A stretch of 47,380 nt of DNA from contig CALEZI010000199.1 of assembly GCA_937928755.1 (NCBI GenBank), forward strand, positions 1 through 47,380, read 5' to 3'. Position 1 is the first letter of the stretch; every line of letters starts with the position of its first letter. The stretch is from an uncultured Rhodanobacteraceae bacterium. GTDB taxonomy: Bacteria; Pseudomonadota; Gammaproteobacteria; Xanthomonadales; SZUA-5. The notes under the pieces are model-generated. The model did not search any database. It worked only from the letters and a program-made list of their open reading frames with translations, and had not been told where the DNA came from. This document shows positions 31,010-40,552 of this stretch, one piece after another. The position numbers and the translations under genes were made by a program.

Positions 31010-33112
31010 CTACGACTTCAAGTCCCCCAGGAACTCTGACGCTGGCGAGACGCCGGACACATGCAAAAACTCGCGTGCCCGCGTACAAGCCACATAGAGC
31101 AGATGCCGCTCCGTGGCGTAGACCTCGTCGAGATCGCTCTCGTCGCTCACGCCCTCGATGCGGGATTGCAGCGGGATGACCTCGTCGTCGCAGGCAATGA
31201 CCGCCACAGCGCGGAACTCCAGGCCCTTCGCGAAGTGCATGGTGGCGACAGATGCCTTCCCGGTCACCGATTGCAGTTTTTCGTCCAGCACGACGAAGGG
31301 CAACCCCGCGCGTTGCAGCGCCTGTTCGGCGCGATCCAGTTCAGCGGCGCTGCGAACGAACACGCCGATTTCATGCGGGGCCAGTCGGCCCTCGGTTTGA
31401 GCCCTGAGCCAGTCGCCGACACCTTCGATCTCCAGCGAATGCGATTTGAACTCGCGGACGGTGGGCGCGGGGCCGTTGAACACTGACACCGTGCCCTTGC
31501 GGGACTCGGTGTTGCCATCCACATCGGCGATCTCTTCACCGAGCAGCCGGTCCGCCTGCGCACGAATCTGATGCGAAGTGCGGTAGTTGACGGTTAGGGA
31601 TCTGGACCGTCCGCGCACATCCACTCCGAGAGACTTCCACGAGAACGCTGTCTGGAAAATTCTCTGGCCCAGGTCGCCTGCGAAGAACAACGCATTCGGG
31701 CGCGCGCCGCCCAGGGCGGCCAGAAACTTCAACTGGGCCACCGACACGTCTTGCGCCTCATCCAGCACCACATGCTCGAACGGCGGATGCTTGCGCTTGG
31801 GTATTTCGCTCGCCAGCCGCGTGAAGACGCCTGCCATCGAGACCAGTCCTTCGGCCTTCAGCTCCTGACGGACTGCGTCGAACACCGACCACAACGTCGA
31901 TCGCTGTGCGTCAGACAATCGGGTCTTGCGCCCCAGCCGCTTGACGTCTCGGTAGTCCTCCCACGTCTCCAACTGCCACGCATCGACGACCTGCTGCCAC
32001 TCGCCTAACAGAAACGTCTCGCCGAAACGCGAACTGGATGCCCCCGCGCGATGCTTCGCCAGTCGCGCCTTCACATCGGCGACGGTCGCGATTCGAGCCC
32101 TGCCGAAACTGGACTCATAAAGCCGCAGGCCCACGGCATCCAGCGCGGCGACTTCGATGCGCTCGCCCAGCCTTGGCTCCGAGCTGATCAGGTGTCGCAG
32201 CTTCGCGCGCAGTGCGGTTGCAAGACCTTCAGAAAACGTCGTCAACAGCACCCGTGCATCGACATTTGCGCGCGCCAGGTGGGCCGCACGATGCAGGGCC
32301 ACGATGGTCTTGCCGGTGCCCGCCGAGCCGGAAACGCGCGCCGGGCCGTTGTAGTCGCGCTGGACGAACTGACGCTGATCCGGGTGCAGGAAGATCGTCC
32401 ACTTCTCCCACGGCGCCTCGAAGGCGCGCTCCAGTTCCTCCACGTTTGCAACCACACGGAAGCGGCGCAGCGCGTCGGGGTGCTCGAAGGGATCGGCATT
32501 CGGGGCCACCGCCACCTGTGCCACCTTCGGCGTGCCGCCGGTCGCCAGTTCCAGCAGGGCTTCGCCGGCCTCGGCGGGAAGATGGTCGACCAGATCGAGC
32601 AGCGAATCCTCGTCCGCGCCGCGCACTTCGTCCAACCATTCCGCCGGAACACCGAAACCGAGCAGCAACTGCTCTGGCGTATGGGCGAACAGCAGGGGCT
32701 TGGGTGTGCGCTTGGCGGATTCGGCGCGTAGCGGCGTCGGCGCTTCCACCTCGACCACTTTCCGCACGCGGATTTCCTCCACGCGCTCACGCACCTCCAC
32801 GAACTGCGCCGCTCCAGTGGTCGGGTGTACTTCCAGTTTCCGCCGTTCAGCCCACGCGTAGGCCTTGTCGTGGTGATCGACGTAGCACAGCAGCAGGCTT
32901 GTCGATGACTTGTGCACCATCAGCCGGAGGTCGGTACCAACCCGTACTGACCAGAAACGTGGGTCCTTGGCACGGTCGAGCTTGTGGAAGCTCATGCCAG
33001 GGCTGGCTGGATTGAGCTGCAAGTCGAAGGCGGTGCTCTTGACGGCCCTTTGCTCGTCGCCGGTCAGCCGCGCGAGACTATCGGTGAAGGTGTCGGCAAT
33101 GCGGAAGTCCAT
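31010..33112 (-). CDS. RelE-like/UvrD-family helicase fusion
   Basis: A 700-residue protein. Residues 1-92 are a RelE/ParE-superfamily fold (MDFRIADTFTDSLARL, PGMSFHKLDRAKDPRFWSVR, LRLMVHKSSTSLLLCYVDHH). The rest is a superfamily 1 helicase: GSAGTGKT Walker A (262-269), DEAQDVS (451-457), a VNYRTSHQIR motif, ATMHFAKGLEFRAVAVI and LLYVACTRARE. It should unwind DNA using ATP. Whether the RelE part acts as an RNase or merely binds is unknown; RelE-like domains need catalytic residues that I cannot confirm here. It is the last gene of the type III restriction-modification operon, 3 nt after the previous stop. Confidence 0.9.
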   Translation of the reverse strand: MDFRIADTFTDSLARLTGDEQRAVKSTAFDLQLNPASPGMSFHKLDRAKDPRFWSVRVGTDLRLMVHKSSTSLLLCYVDHHDKAYAWAERRKLEVHPTTGAAQFVEVRERVEEIRVRKVVEVEAPTPLRAESAKRTPKPLLFAHTPEQLLLGFGVPAEWLDEVRGADEDSLLDLVDHLPAEAGEALLELATGGTPKVAQVAVAPNADPFEHPDALRRFRVVANVEELERAFEAPWEKWTIFLHPDQRQFVQRDYNGPARVSGSAGTGKTIVALHRAAHLARANVDARVLLTTFSEGLATALRAKLRHLISSEPRLGERIEVAALDAVGLRLYESSFGRARIATVADVKARLAKHRAGASSSRFGETFLLGEWQQVVDAWQLETWEDYRDVKRLGRKTRLSDAQRSTLWSVFDAVRQELKAEGLVSMAGVFTRLASEIPKRKHPPFEHVVLDEAQDVSVAQLKFLAALGGARPNALFFAGDLGQRIFQTAFSWKSLGVDVRGRSRSLTVNYRTSHQIRAQADRLLGEEIADVDGNTESRKGTVSVFNGPAPTVREFKSHSLEIEGVGDWLRAQTEGRLAPHEIGVFVRSAAELDRAEQALQRAGLPFVVLDEKLQSVTGKASVATMHFAKGLEFRAVAVIACDDEVIPLQSRIEGVSDESDLDEVYATERHLLYVACTRAREFLHVSGVSPASEFLGDLKS

Positions 33113-33115
33113 CGT

Positions 33116-33499
33116 CTAGGCTGCGTCGCCTGCCGCATGCAGGCAGCCGCGCTGGACCGCGTGGTCGCGCAGTCGCTTGGCCAGCTTGCGACTTTCCTTC
33201 TCCGGTCGCTGGCCAAAGTCGATCACTGCGTGCGCGGGCGATTCCGTCAGCGGATCGGGGACATACGCCAAACCGACTCCGGCGCTCTCTGCGCCGGACA
33301 CGGCCCAAACACCTTGGGACTGAAAGCCCAAAGCTTCGGTGTAGTGGCGGTATGACGCTTCCGCCGAGATCTGATCGCCGTCGTACACCGACAATCGCCC
33401 GTTGTCCTTCGGAAACGGGAAGAAGGCCTGACTGGTGAGCTGATCGTCCTTCAAGAACTGCGGATGCACCTGGCGCAGCAGCAGGGTGTCGTCGTTCAT
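33116..33499 (-). CDS. Small partner protein Y, unknown function
   Basis: A 127-residue protein (LLRQVHPQFLKDDQLTSQAF, FPFPKDNGRLSVYDGDQISA, then YRHYTEALGF and HAVIDFGQRPEKESRK). I recall related proteins with the same opening (LLRQ-HP-F...TSQAF) as uncharacterised partners of a larger protein, as here. The start at ATG 33499 overlaps the previous gene (ATGA). It is placed immediately before the helicase and probably cotranslated. No catalytic motif is seen. Confidence 0.78.
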   Translation of the reverse strand: MNDDTLLLRQVHPQFLKDDQLTSQAFFPFPKDNGRLSVYDGDQISAEASYRHYTEALGFQSQGVWAVSGAESAGVGLAYVPDPLTESPAHAVIDFGQRPEKESRKLAKRLRDHAVQRGCLHAAGDAA

Positions 33500-34596
33500 G
33501 CCTGGCGCTTCCTGATGTTGGCGCTCAGGAAAGCGTGCAATTCGCTCCATCCCTGTTCGCCGTCCAGGCGGAAGTCGCGCTCGATGTCAGCGCCGTCGTC
33601 ATCGAAGGCGTGATAGCTCGCCAACAAGTCGGCGAGCCGCACATCCAGTGAAGGATCGCCGACCGCATCCCACTCCAGCAGCAGGTTGCCATCCTGCGTG
33701 GGGAAGATGGCAGGCAGCACCAGACCGTCGGGATACGATGCGGTCAACTGCTCGGCAAACTGCGACAACCGATCCTTGTCCGGCGCCAAGCCCGCGCCCT
33801 CGAACCAGCCCGGCGCGAGCTGCGCCAGTTCATCGAGGCGATTGGCGATCACGACGTTTTTCACGACTTCCGACGATTCGGCGGACAGGATGCGCTTTAG
33901 ACGATCCCATGCGTTGAAGGTTCCTACGCCCTTGACGATGACCCAGTGACGCGAGCGTCCACCGTAAGCGCGCGCTTCGTCATGAAAGGATGGCAGCAAC
34001 GGAACGTCCATCGTGCTGTTGTCGGCAAGCCGGAGTCGGAACGTGGACTTCTCCCAATCCACCTCGCCGATGTAGCCCTGCAATTCGACTTCGCGCTCGT
34101 ATTCCTCGCTGGCGGCCAACACTAGTTTCTTGCGGCGCTCGGGGGTCAGCACGGCGTTGCCGGAGGTGGCTAACGGCAATTCCAGGGCTTCGCCATCGCG
34201 CAGAGACCGGCCAAACTGGTTGAAGTGGCTCAGCAGTTCCTTCGGGAAATGCTCCGGCAAGCGGCCTTCCGGGGCGGCGACACATTCGGCGATCAGATCG
34301 CGTGCGCGCTCGAAATGGCTGGGCTCCGAGTTGGACAAAGCCAGCATGCCGGACATCACCACCGCCAGCAGCGGCTTGGTGCTGCCGTCGCCGATCTCCT
34401 GAATATCCAGCCTGAAATTGGCCGCAAAGCCTTTGGGTGCCCGTTCGCGTTTGGGGTTTTCCAGCTTGTAGAGGTGCTTCGCCAGATCGATGACCAATGC
34501 CTCGTAGGCCGCGAGGTCACGCGCCACCTCCACCGGCAGTGTGTGCTCGTCGAACCGTTGCCCAGTGAACCGGGGCTGGCAAAAGGTCGTCTTCAT
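33496..34596 (-). CDS. Unrecognised 366-residue protein X of the type III R-M operon
   Basis: A 366-residue protein, not recognised. The N-terminal 130 residues are mixed alpha/beta. The middle has VELQGYIGEVDWEKSTFRLR, a small barrel-like stretch followed by VDVPLLPSFHD-type segments and WVIVKGVGTFNAWDRLKRIL. The C-terminus contains PAIFPTQDGNLLLEWDAVGD, a strand-turn-strand pattern I associate with a widespread uncharacterised family. It is 38 nt after mod and overlaps Y by ATGA, so X and Y are probably a coupled pair. Function unknown; defence role inferred from context. Confidence 0.8.
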   Translation of the reverse strand: MKTTFCQPRFTGQRFDEHTLPVEVARDLAAYEALVIDLAKHLYKLENPKRERAPKGFAANFRLDIQEIGDGSTKPLLAVVMSGMLALSNSEPSHFERARDLIAECVAAPEGRLPEHFPKELLSHFNQFGRSLRDGEALELPLATSGNAVLTPERRKKLVLAASEEYEREVELQGYIGEVDWEKSTFRLRLADNSTMDVPLLPSFHDEARAYGGRSRHWVIVKGVGTFNAWDRLKRILSAESSEVVKNVVIANRLDELAQLAPGWFEGAGLAPDKDRLSQFAEQLTASYPDGLVLPAIFPTQDGNLLLEWDAVGDPSLDVRLADLLASYHAFDDDGADIERDFRLDGEQGWSELHAFLSANIRKRQA

Positions 34597-34634
34597 GCGA
34601 TTTTGGCCATCGAACTGGCTTCTTGAATCACAGG

Positions 34635-37466
34635 CTACACCACCCGGAAAACCTTCATCACCTCGTCTCCCAGGTGATTGATGACTTTCACCGCGATGCG
34701 CCCGGAGGTGGGCTTGTCGAAGGGGCGCGAGGTGTCGCTGTTGAGGCTGGTCCAGGCATCGGCGTCGATCTCCGCCTTCAGGGTGGTCTTCAACGCCTTG
34801 TAGGGGTCGTTCGCGCCTAGGAAGTAGGCGTGTCGAACGAAGAAGCTCTCCTCGTTGTAGTCGGTGTCGATGAACCAGCAGGCAATGCCATCGGCACTGT
34901 CGCTGCGGATCTCGCCGCTGTTGGGGTGGAACACGTCCACGCCGTTCACCTTGACGCGCATCTGTCCGGGCTCGCCGGTCTCGCCGGCGTCGAGCAGGGT
35001 GATGTCGGGTTCGCCGAAGATCACGAACAAGTTGCCTTTGCCGGTGTTCTTCAAATCCTCGGCCATGTGCAGGTCGGCGTTCATGCGCGCCTGCAGCACG
35101 CGGATGCGGCCGAGCTTGCCGAGTTCGCTGGCGTGCGCGTCGAAACTGAAGGCGCAGGCGATCAGCACATCGAAGTCGGCTTCAGCCGCCTCGCGCGCGG
35201 CGGCCGCGAGATCGACGCGGGTGACGGTTCCGAATTCCGGGCCGATGAAGATGGCAGCTCGGCGTTCTTCGGCGCCTTCGAGGTAGCGCCCCTCGGCACC
35301 GATCAGTTCGCCCGGCCACGGCGCAAGCGCGGTGAAGTCGATCTTGTCGGCCTTGCGCGCCTGCTGCACGCCCGCGGTACGCAGGTTCTCCAGGATGATG
35401 GCGTTGAAGTCGCGGCCGTATTTGGCTTGCGCTTCGGCAACGTGGTCGATGAGTTCGTCGTTTTCGTCGACACCCAGGACGCGGTGGGGTGAGAGGCTCT
35501 CCACGGTGAACGGCCCGGCCACGCGCACCTTCTTCTTGTCCTCATAGGGCTTGTCGTACAGGAACTCGGAATCGGCCTTGGCGGCAATCGAGGCGTCGAT
35601 TTCCCTCTGGCGGGCGATGCGCTGCTGCCACCAGTCGGTATGCGCCTGTTTGGCGGCGTCCGACCACTTGGCGTCCGCTTGCCGCGGGATTTCCCAATCC
35701 TCCCACTGTCGGCCAACTGCCTTGTTCAAGGCAGCGCGCAGCGGTTCCAGAAGTGCCTGGAACTTGTCCCAGATGACGTCGATCTCGGCGTTGTTGGCGA
35801 TGGACTTGAGCGTGATGTGCGGCACGCGCTCGTAGACAAAGCCCTGACGGAGGTTGCCCTGGGTGGGCTTGCTGCTGGGCGCGGTGCGCGTGAGTTCGGC
35901 TTCCTTCTGCTGGCCTTCGCGGCTGTCGGCGAGCAGGTAGAACGGATAACGCGCGCCCATGATGCGGGCGCGGGCCAGCGCGAGCGCCACACGCGAGGTA
36001 TCGATGGTGATCCAGCGACGGCCCCACTGCTCGGCCACGTAGGCGGTGGTTCCGGAGCCGCATGTCGGGTCGAGAACGAGGTCGCCGGGGTCGGATGCCA
36101 TCAAGAGGCAACGTTCGACCGTTCGTGCCGAGGTTTGCACAATGTACGTTTTGTCCTCGGATCGGCTGGAGAACTTCACATCTGACCAGATGTTGTTGAT
36201 TGCGACAGCAGGGAAATCGTCAATGAAGCGAACGTAGCTGAGACTCGTCCCTCTTGGCTCAAGACGCGAAGCACAAAAAAGTCGCCGCATTCCAACTTCG
36301 CTCGTCTTCCATCGGTTTGTGATGCTTGGTCGATATTCTCGACCTTCAACCAAGACGGGAAACCATGATGCCGCGCCTTCTCCTTTGTCGCGGCCGAGAC
36401 TTTGGCTTGTCAGATTATCTTGCCGATAGACTCTTGCGTCACGGGGCAATTGATCGGGATTACCCTTTTCGTCGGCAGTCATCGTCCGCCTTGAGCAGTC
36501 AGCAAACGCCAATCTCGAATACTCGGCAAACCCTGATTGACTGCGTTGCTTCGGAAGCCACGGTGCACGAAACTTCATCGCAGTCTTGGACTTCGCAAAC
36601 CACAAAACGTAGTCAGTGACTGGCGACAAATAGTCTTGTGTCTGGCTGCTCGTCTTCTCAATCGTTATTTGAGCTGCGCAGTTATCTTCGCCAAACACCT
36701 CATCCAGCACCGCCCGCACTCGATGCACATTCTCATCCCCGATCTGCACAAAGATCGAACCTGAGTCCGTCAACAGTTCCCGCGCCACCGTCAGCCGGTC
36801 GCGCAGATAGGTCAGATAGGAGTGGATACCGTCGCGCCAGGTATCGCGGAAGGCCTTCACCTGCTCGGGTTCGCGAGTGATGTGATCAGCGTTGCCGTCC
36901 TTGACGTCGCGGCTGGTGGTGGACCACTGGAAATTGCTGTTGAACTTGATGCCGTACGGCGGATCGAAATAGATGCACTGCACCTTGCCGCGTAAGCCCT
37001 CGCGCTCGGCGAGGCTCGCCATCACCTGCAGCGAATCGCCGAGAATGAAGCGGTTGGCCCAGTGCGCGTCGTGCTGGTAGAACTCGGTGCGTGCGGCCTC
37101 ACTGGGCAGGCCATTGAAGTCGGCGAACAGGTCGACCATCGCTCCCATCTGCTGCTGCGCCTGCGCCTCGCGCCGACGCTCGCTTTGGCGGCTCAGGTCG
37201 TCCACCAGCACCTTCGGATGCACCTTCTCCTGAATGTAGAGCGGCGCGGCCTGCACCACGAGGCTGGCGTCGTCCCGCCCGTCCTTGCCACGCCACACCA
37301 ACTGCGGATCGAGATCGCGGTTGCGCCGCTCCATCGCCACGCGCACCGGCGCCTGCTCGGCCTTGGCGAGCACTGCTTGATACTCCGCCGTGGGGATGTT
37401 TTTGCGCGTGGCTTCATCGTGCTTGAGCGCTTCGACGCTGATCGGGGTTTTCTTGCTGGTGGCCAT
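34635..37466 (-). CDS. mod: Type III restriction-modification methyltransferase (Mod)
   Basis: A 943-residue site-specific adenine methyltransferase, long for Mod. The catalytic motif YFDPPYG is at residues 167-172 and the AdoMet motif LDPTCGSGTT at 465-474, giving beta order. The intervening segment (about 265-445) should be the target recognition domain. That stretch of DNA (about 36,130-36,700) is visibly AT-richer than its flanks, as if exchanged. The C-terminal 450 residues (HRVLGVDENDELIDHVAEAQ and others) form a large extra region, perhaps for contact with Res. ATG 37466 lies 1 nt after the Res stop. Confidence 0.93.
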   Translation of the reverse strand: MATSKKTPISVEALKHDEATRKNIPTAEYQAVLAKAEQAPVRVAMERRNRDLDPQLVWRGKDGRDDASLVVQAAPLYIQEKVHPKVLVDDLSRQSERRREAQAQQQMGAMVDLFADFNGLPSEAARTEFYQHDAHWANRFILGDSLQVMASLAEREGLRGKVQCIYFDPPYGIKFNSNFQWSTTSRDVKDGNADHITREPEQVKAFRDTWRDGIHSYLTYLRDRLTVARELLTDSGSIFVQIGDENVHRVRAVLDEVFGEDNCAAQITIEKTSSQTQDYLSPVTDYVLWFAKSKTAMKFRAPWLPKQRSQSGFAEYSRLAFADCSRRTMTADEKGNPDQLPRDARVYRQDNLTSQSLGRDKGEGAASWFPVLVEGREYRPSITNRWKTSEVGMRRLFCASRLEPRGTSLSYVRFIDDFPAVAINNIWSDVKFSSRSEDKTYIVQTSARTVERCLLMASDPGDLVLDPTCGSGTTAYVAEQWGRRWITIDTSRVALALARARIMGARYPFYLLADSREGQQKEAELTRTAPSSKPTQGNLRQGFVYERVPHITLKSIANNAEIDVIWDKFQALLEPLRAALNKAVGRQWEDWEIPRQADAKWSDAAKQAHTDWWQQRIARQREIDASIAAKADSEFLYDKPYEDKKKVRVAGPFTVESLSPHRVLGVDENDELIDHVAEAQAKYGRDFNAIILENLRTAGVQQARKADKIDFTALAPWPGELIGAEGRYLEGAEERRAAIFIGPEFGTVTRVDLAAAAREAAEADFDVLIACAFSFDAHASELGKLGRIRVLQARMNADLHMAEDLKNTGKGNLFVIFGEPDITLLDAGETGEPGQMRVKVNGVDVFHPNSGEIRSDSADGIACWFIDTDYNEESFFVRHAYFLGANDPYKALKTTLKAEIDADAWTSLNSDTSRPFDKPTSGRIAVKVINHLGDEVMKVFRVV

Positions 37467-37467
37467 C

Positions 37468-40400
37468 TCAGGCGTCCTTCCTCAAAGCGGCGGCGTCGAT
37501 CATGCGTTCAAAGTGCTCCTTGACCGTGGCTGCAAAGTCGTCCTGCATCTCGTAGACGTCGGTGAACTCGACAAAGGCCCAGCGACCGTATTTGGCAGCA
37601 AAGTTCACGCCAGGCACCCAGTAGGTGTCCATCGTCAGCTTCTTCAGCACCGCGTCCTCGCGACGGTAACCCTTCACCTCGACAATCAGCTGCAAGGGAT
37701 CGTCGGGGCCGTGGCCATCGTCGACCTTGACGATGAAGTCGGGGAAGTATTTGCGGGTTTCGGAACCAGAACGGTACGGCACCTCAAGGCCGAGGTTGTG
37801 GTTCTTGGTGTAGGCAATCACCCGCGGATGCGCTTCGGCCACGCGGCAGAATTCGGCTTCCCAATCGCTGTCGAGAATCACCCAGTTGACGTGGTTCTTC
37901 GGTGGTGGGCCGAGTGTTTCGTAACGATCCTGACGCGAGGTGTTGAAGGCAACGTGGCGGGTTGAGCCTTCCGGGTTGTAGGGATCGAACACCGCCTTCA
38001 CCGGGCGGCCCTGCTTCAGTTCCACGCGGGTGATGGCGGCAGTGATGCGTTCGCAGGCTTTGTCGGCCAGTTCCTGGTAGAGCAACTGACCCGCGAAGGT
38101 GCCACCCTTGCAAACGAGGCAAGTGTCCAGCCATTGCTTGACGATGCGCTTCAGCTGCCCGAACAAGTGAAGCTGCGGTGCGTCACCCACGTCCCGCCAT
38201 TTGCTCAGGAGCAGGTGTTTGGTGAGGTGCATCAGCACCGTCGAGGGGCGTACGTCGCCCAAGTGTTGCAAGTTCAGCTCGATGGCCTCGCCGATGATGC
38301 CCGCCTGGACGTTGCGTGACGGCCCGACCAGTTCCGGCGTGAGTACCAAGACCGAGTCGTCGTTGAACTCGGCGCTAAGGCGGTCCTGCGGCAATTCCAC
38401 CCGGTAGCCCACTACGCGCGGGAAGCGGATCTCCAGCGCGTCGCGTTCCGGGCGAACGGCGCGCACGCGGATGATCTCTACCGGCGGTTCAGGCGGGATC
38501 ACCACGGGCTGCGCGGTGAAGTTGAAGGGGATTCCCAGCACGTCGGCGTATTCAACGTTGAACAGGCCGTCGGCGTTGAGTTCGTAGGACTGACGGCGCA
38601 GCGCGCGTCCCACGACCTGTTCGCACAGCAGTTGTGTGCCGAAGGCGCGCACACCGAGCACGTGGGTGACGGTGTTGGCGTCCCAGCCTTCGGTGAGCAT
38701 CGCCACCGAAACCACGCAGCGCACCGAGTCGCCCAGGCGGCCTTCCTTGCCGACGGTGTTCATCGCCTCGCGCAGCAGTTCCGCATCCGTGAGATTGTCG
38801 GCAGCGTGCGCGTCGCCCGTGCGTTCGACGATCTCGCGGCGGAAGCGGTCGATCTCGTCGCTGGCGATGGTCCGGAAGTTGTCGTCCAGCGCGTCGCCAG
38901 ATTCGAGTTGCTTGCTGTCCACCAGCAAGGTGCGCGGCCGCGCGAGCGGATTGCCGTGTTCGTCATGGTTCTGGAACAGTTTGAGACGGCCTTCCACCAA
39001 CTGGCTGGTGCCGTCGTCGTTCTCCTGCTGAAAGCCGGAGATGTAGTCGTACACGAGCTTGGACGTGCTGGTGTTGTTGCACACCACAATGAAGCACGGC
39101 GGTACTTTGATGCCCCTGTTTTGCCAGTGCTCGAAAATCTTGGCGTAATGACCGTAGAGCGCTTCCAGCGCGGTCTGCAATTCGACCGGTAGGCTCAGCG
39201 GGTCGAGCCGATTGCCCTTGCCGCGACCCTTCTTCGGCATGCGCTTGCCGATGTGCTTCCACAGTTCCCGGTAGACCGGAAACTCGTTGCCGGGGATGTT
39301 GTCGGCCACCGGGACGCGCGGCAGTTTGACGATGCCGCACTCGATGGCGTCCATCAGCGAGAAGTCGCTCATCGTCCAGGGGAACAAGGTGCCTTCGGCA
39401 TAGCCCGATCCGCGCAGGAAGAACGGCGTGGCGGAAAGGTCGAACACGCGAGACAGACCGAGCTTGCGGTTCACCGCCTCGAGGCCGGAAATCCACAGCC
39501 GCGCCGCCTCATTGTTCTCCTCGACTTCCTTGCGGTCATCGCCCTTGAGCTCTTCGTTGTCTTCAACGCTCTCGCCGGGTGGCTTCTCGCGGTAGCAATG
39601 GTGGGCCTCGTCGTTGATGGCGAGGATGTTCTTCAGCCCCATCAATTCGGGCAGTACGCGCTGCAGCATCTGGCCTTCGGTTTCCAGCGTCTGCAATTCT
39701 TCACCGCCGCGCCCTTGCAACAAGCGGCGGCCACCGCCGGAGACCTCGAACCGCTCGCGCAGGCGGAAGGCGTGAAAGTTGGTGATGACAATGCGCGCGT
39801 GGGCGATGTCGGCCAGCATGTCGCTGGGCACCAACTCGCGGTTGGCGTAGTAGCTCTCGGTGTCGTTGGGCAGCAGCACGCGCAGGCGATCTTTGATGGT
39901 CAGGCCCGGCGCGACGATGAGGAAGCCACGCGTGAACTTCTGGCTGTTGGGTCGGCGCGCGGCATTGATGGTCTGCCACGCGATGAGCATGGCCATGACC
40001 GTGGTCTTGCCCGCGCCGGTGGCGAGCTTCAGCGCAAGACGGCTTAAGTTCGGGTTGGCATCGGTGTTGGCCTTGGAGAGATGGTCAAGAAAGCGTTGAC
40101 CGCTCTTGCCGAGCTGCGGGGCGACCTCGGTGAGCCAGATGGCCGTCTCCACGGCTTCGATCTGACAGAAGAATGGGCGAAGGCCGGCGAAGCGGTGGCT
40201 TCGCCAGTGCTGCAACAGGCGCGCAGTTTCCGGAGTGACGCGCCATGCGGACGCGGGCAGCTCGCGCCATTTGTCCACCTCGGCACGCACCGCATTGATG
40301 ACGGCCGTGTGGTCGTACTGCTGCTTGTCGGAGGACAGCCCCTGGCCCTCATCGAACAGCAGCGACCCTTGATCGCCCGCACCCTTCTGCTTGCGAGGCT

Positions 40401-40545
40401 TCGGGATCGGCGTGATGAAGTCGGCCTGGCGGCGCGCTTCCACGACGACCTGCGTCGGCTGGCCGGCCGAATCCAACTCCCAGTACCGCGAAGGCCTCGC
40501 GTATGGCGAATTCAGGATGGGCTGATCGAAGAACGGATTCGACAT
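37468..40545 (-). CDS. res: Type III restriction-modification endonuclease/helicase (Res)
   Basis: A 1025-residue superfamily 2 helicase-nuclease. Walker A ATGAGKTT (175-182) and the Walker B DEAHH (312-316) identify the motor. A C-terminal PD-(D/E)xK nuclease follows: PDFIVKVDDG at 935-944 and VEVKG with E956 and K958. Further helicase motifs include VVSVAMLTEGWDANTVTHVL and CEQVVGRALRR. With Mod it should cut unmodified invading DNA after ATP-driven movement from recognition sites. It is unusual that res precedes mod. The ATG at 40545 has an AGGGAA box and lies 7 nt after the regulator gene. Confidence 0.94.
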   Translation of the reverse strand: MSNPFFDQPILNSPYARPSRYWELDSAGQPTQVVVEARRQADFITPIPKPRKQKGAGDQGSLLFDEGQGLSSDKQQYDHTAVINAVRAEVDKWRELPASAWRVTPETARLLQHWRSHRFAGLRPFFCQIEAVETAIWLTEVAPQLGKSGQRFLDHLSKANTDANPNLSRLALKLATGAGKTTVMAMLIAWQTINAARRPNSQKFTRGFLIVAPGLTIKDRLRVLLPNDTESYYANRELVPSDMLADIAHARIVITNFHAFRLRERFEVSGGGRRLLQGRGGEELQTLETEGQMLQRVLPELMGLKNILAINDEAHHCYREKPPGESVEDNEELKGDDRKEVEENNEAARLWISGLEAVNRKLGLSRVFDLSATPFFLRGSGYAEGTLFPWTMSDFSLMDAIECGIVKLPRVPVADNIPGNEFPVYRELWKHIGKRMPKKGRGKGNRLDPLSLPVELQTALEALYGHYAKIFEHWQNRGIKVPPCFIVVCNNTSTSKLVYDYISGFQQENDDGTSQLVEGRLKLFQNHDEHGNPLARPRTLLVDSKQLESGDALDDNFRTIASDEIDRFRREIVERTGDAHAADNLTDAELLREAMNTVGKEGRLGDSVRCVVSVAMLTEGWDANTVTHVLGVRAFGTQLLCEQVVGRALRRQSYELNADGLFNVEYADVLGIPFNFTAQPVVIPPEPPVEIIRVRAVRPERDALEIRFPRVVGYRVELPQDRLSAEFNDDSVLVLTPELVGPSRNVQAGIIGEAIELNLQHLGDVRPSTVLMHLTKHLLLSKWRDVGDAPQLHLFGQLKRIVKQWLDTCLVCKGGTFAGQLLYQELADKACERITAAITRVELKQGRPVKAVFDPYNPEGSTRHVAFNTSRQDRYETLGPPPKNHVNWVILDSDWEAEFCRVAEAHPRVIAYTKNHNLGLEVPYRSGSETRKYFPDFIVKVDDGHGPDDPLQLIVEVKGYRREDAVLKKLTMDTYWVPGVNFAAKYGRWAFVEFTDVYEMQDDFAATVKEHFERMIDAAALRKDA

Positions 40546-40552
40546 TTCCCTG

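Noticed and set aside
38632..40047. Open frames on + strand inside res
   Set aside because: Shadows of the well-supported res gene; no ribosome-binding site and no domains.
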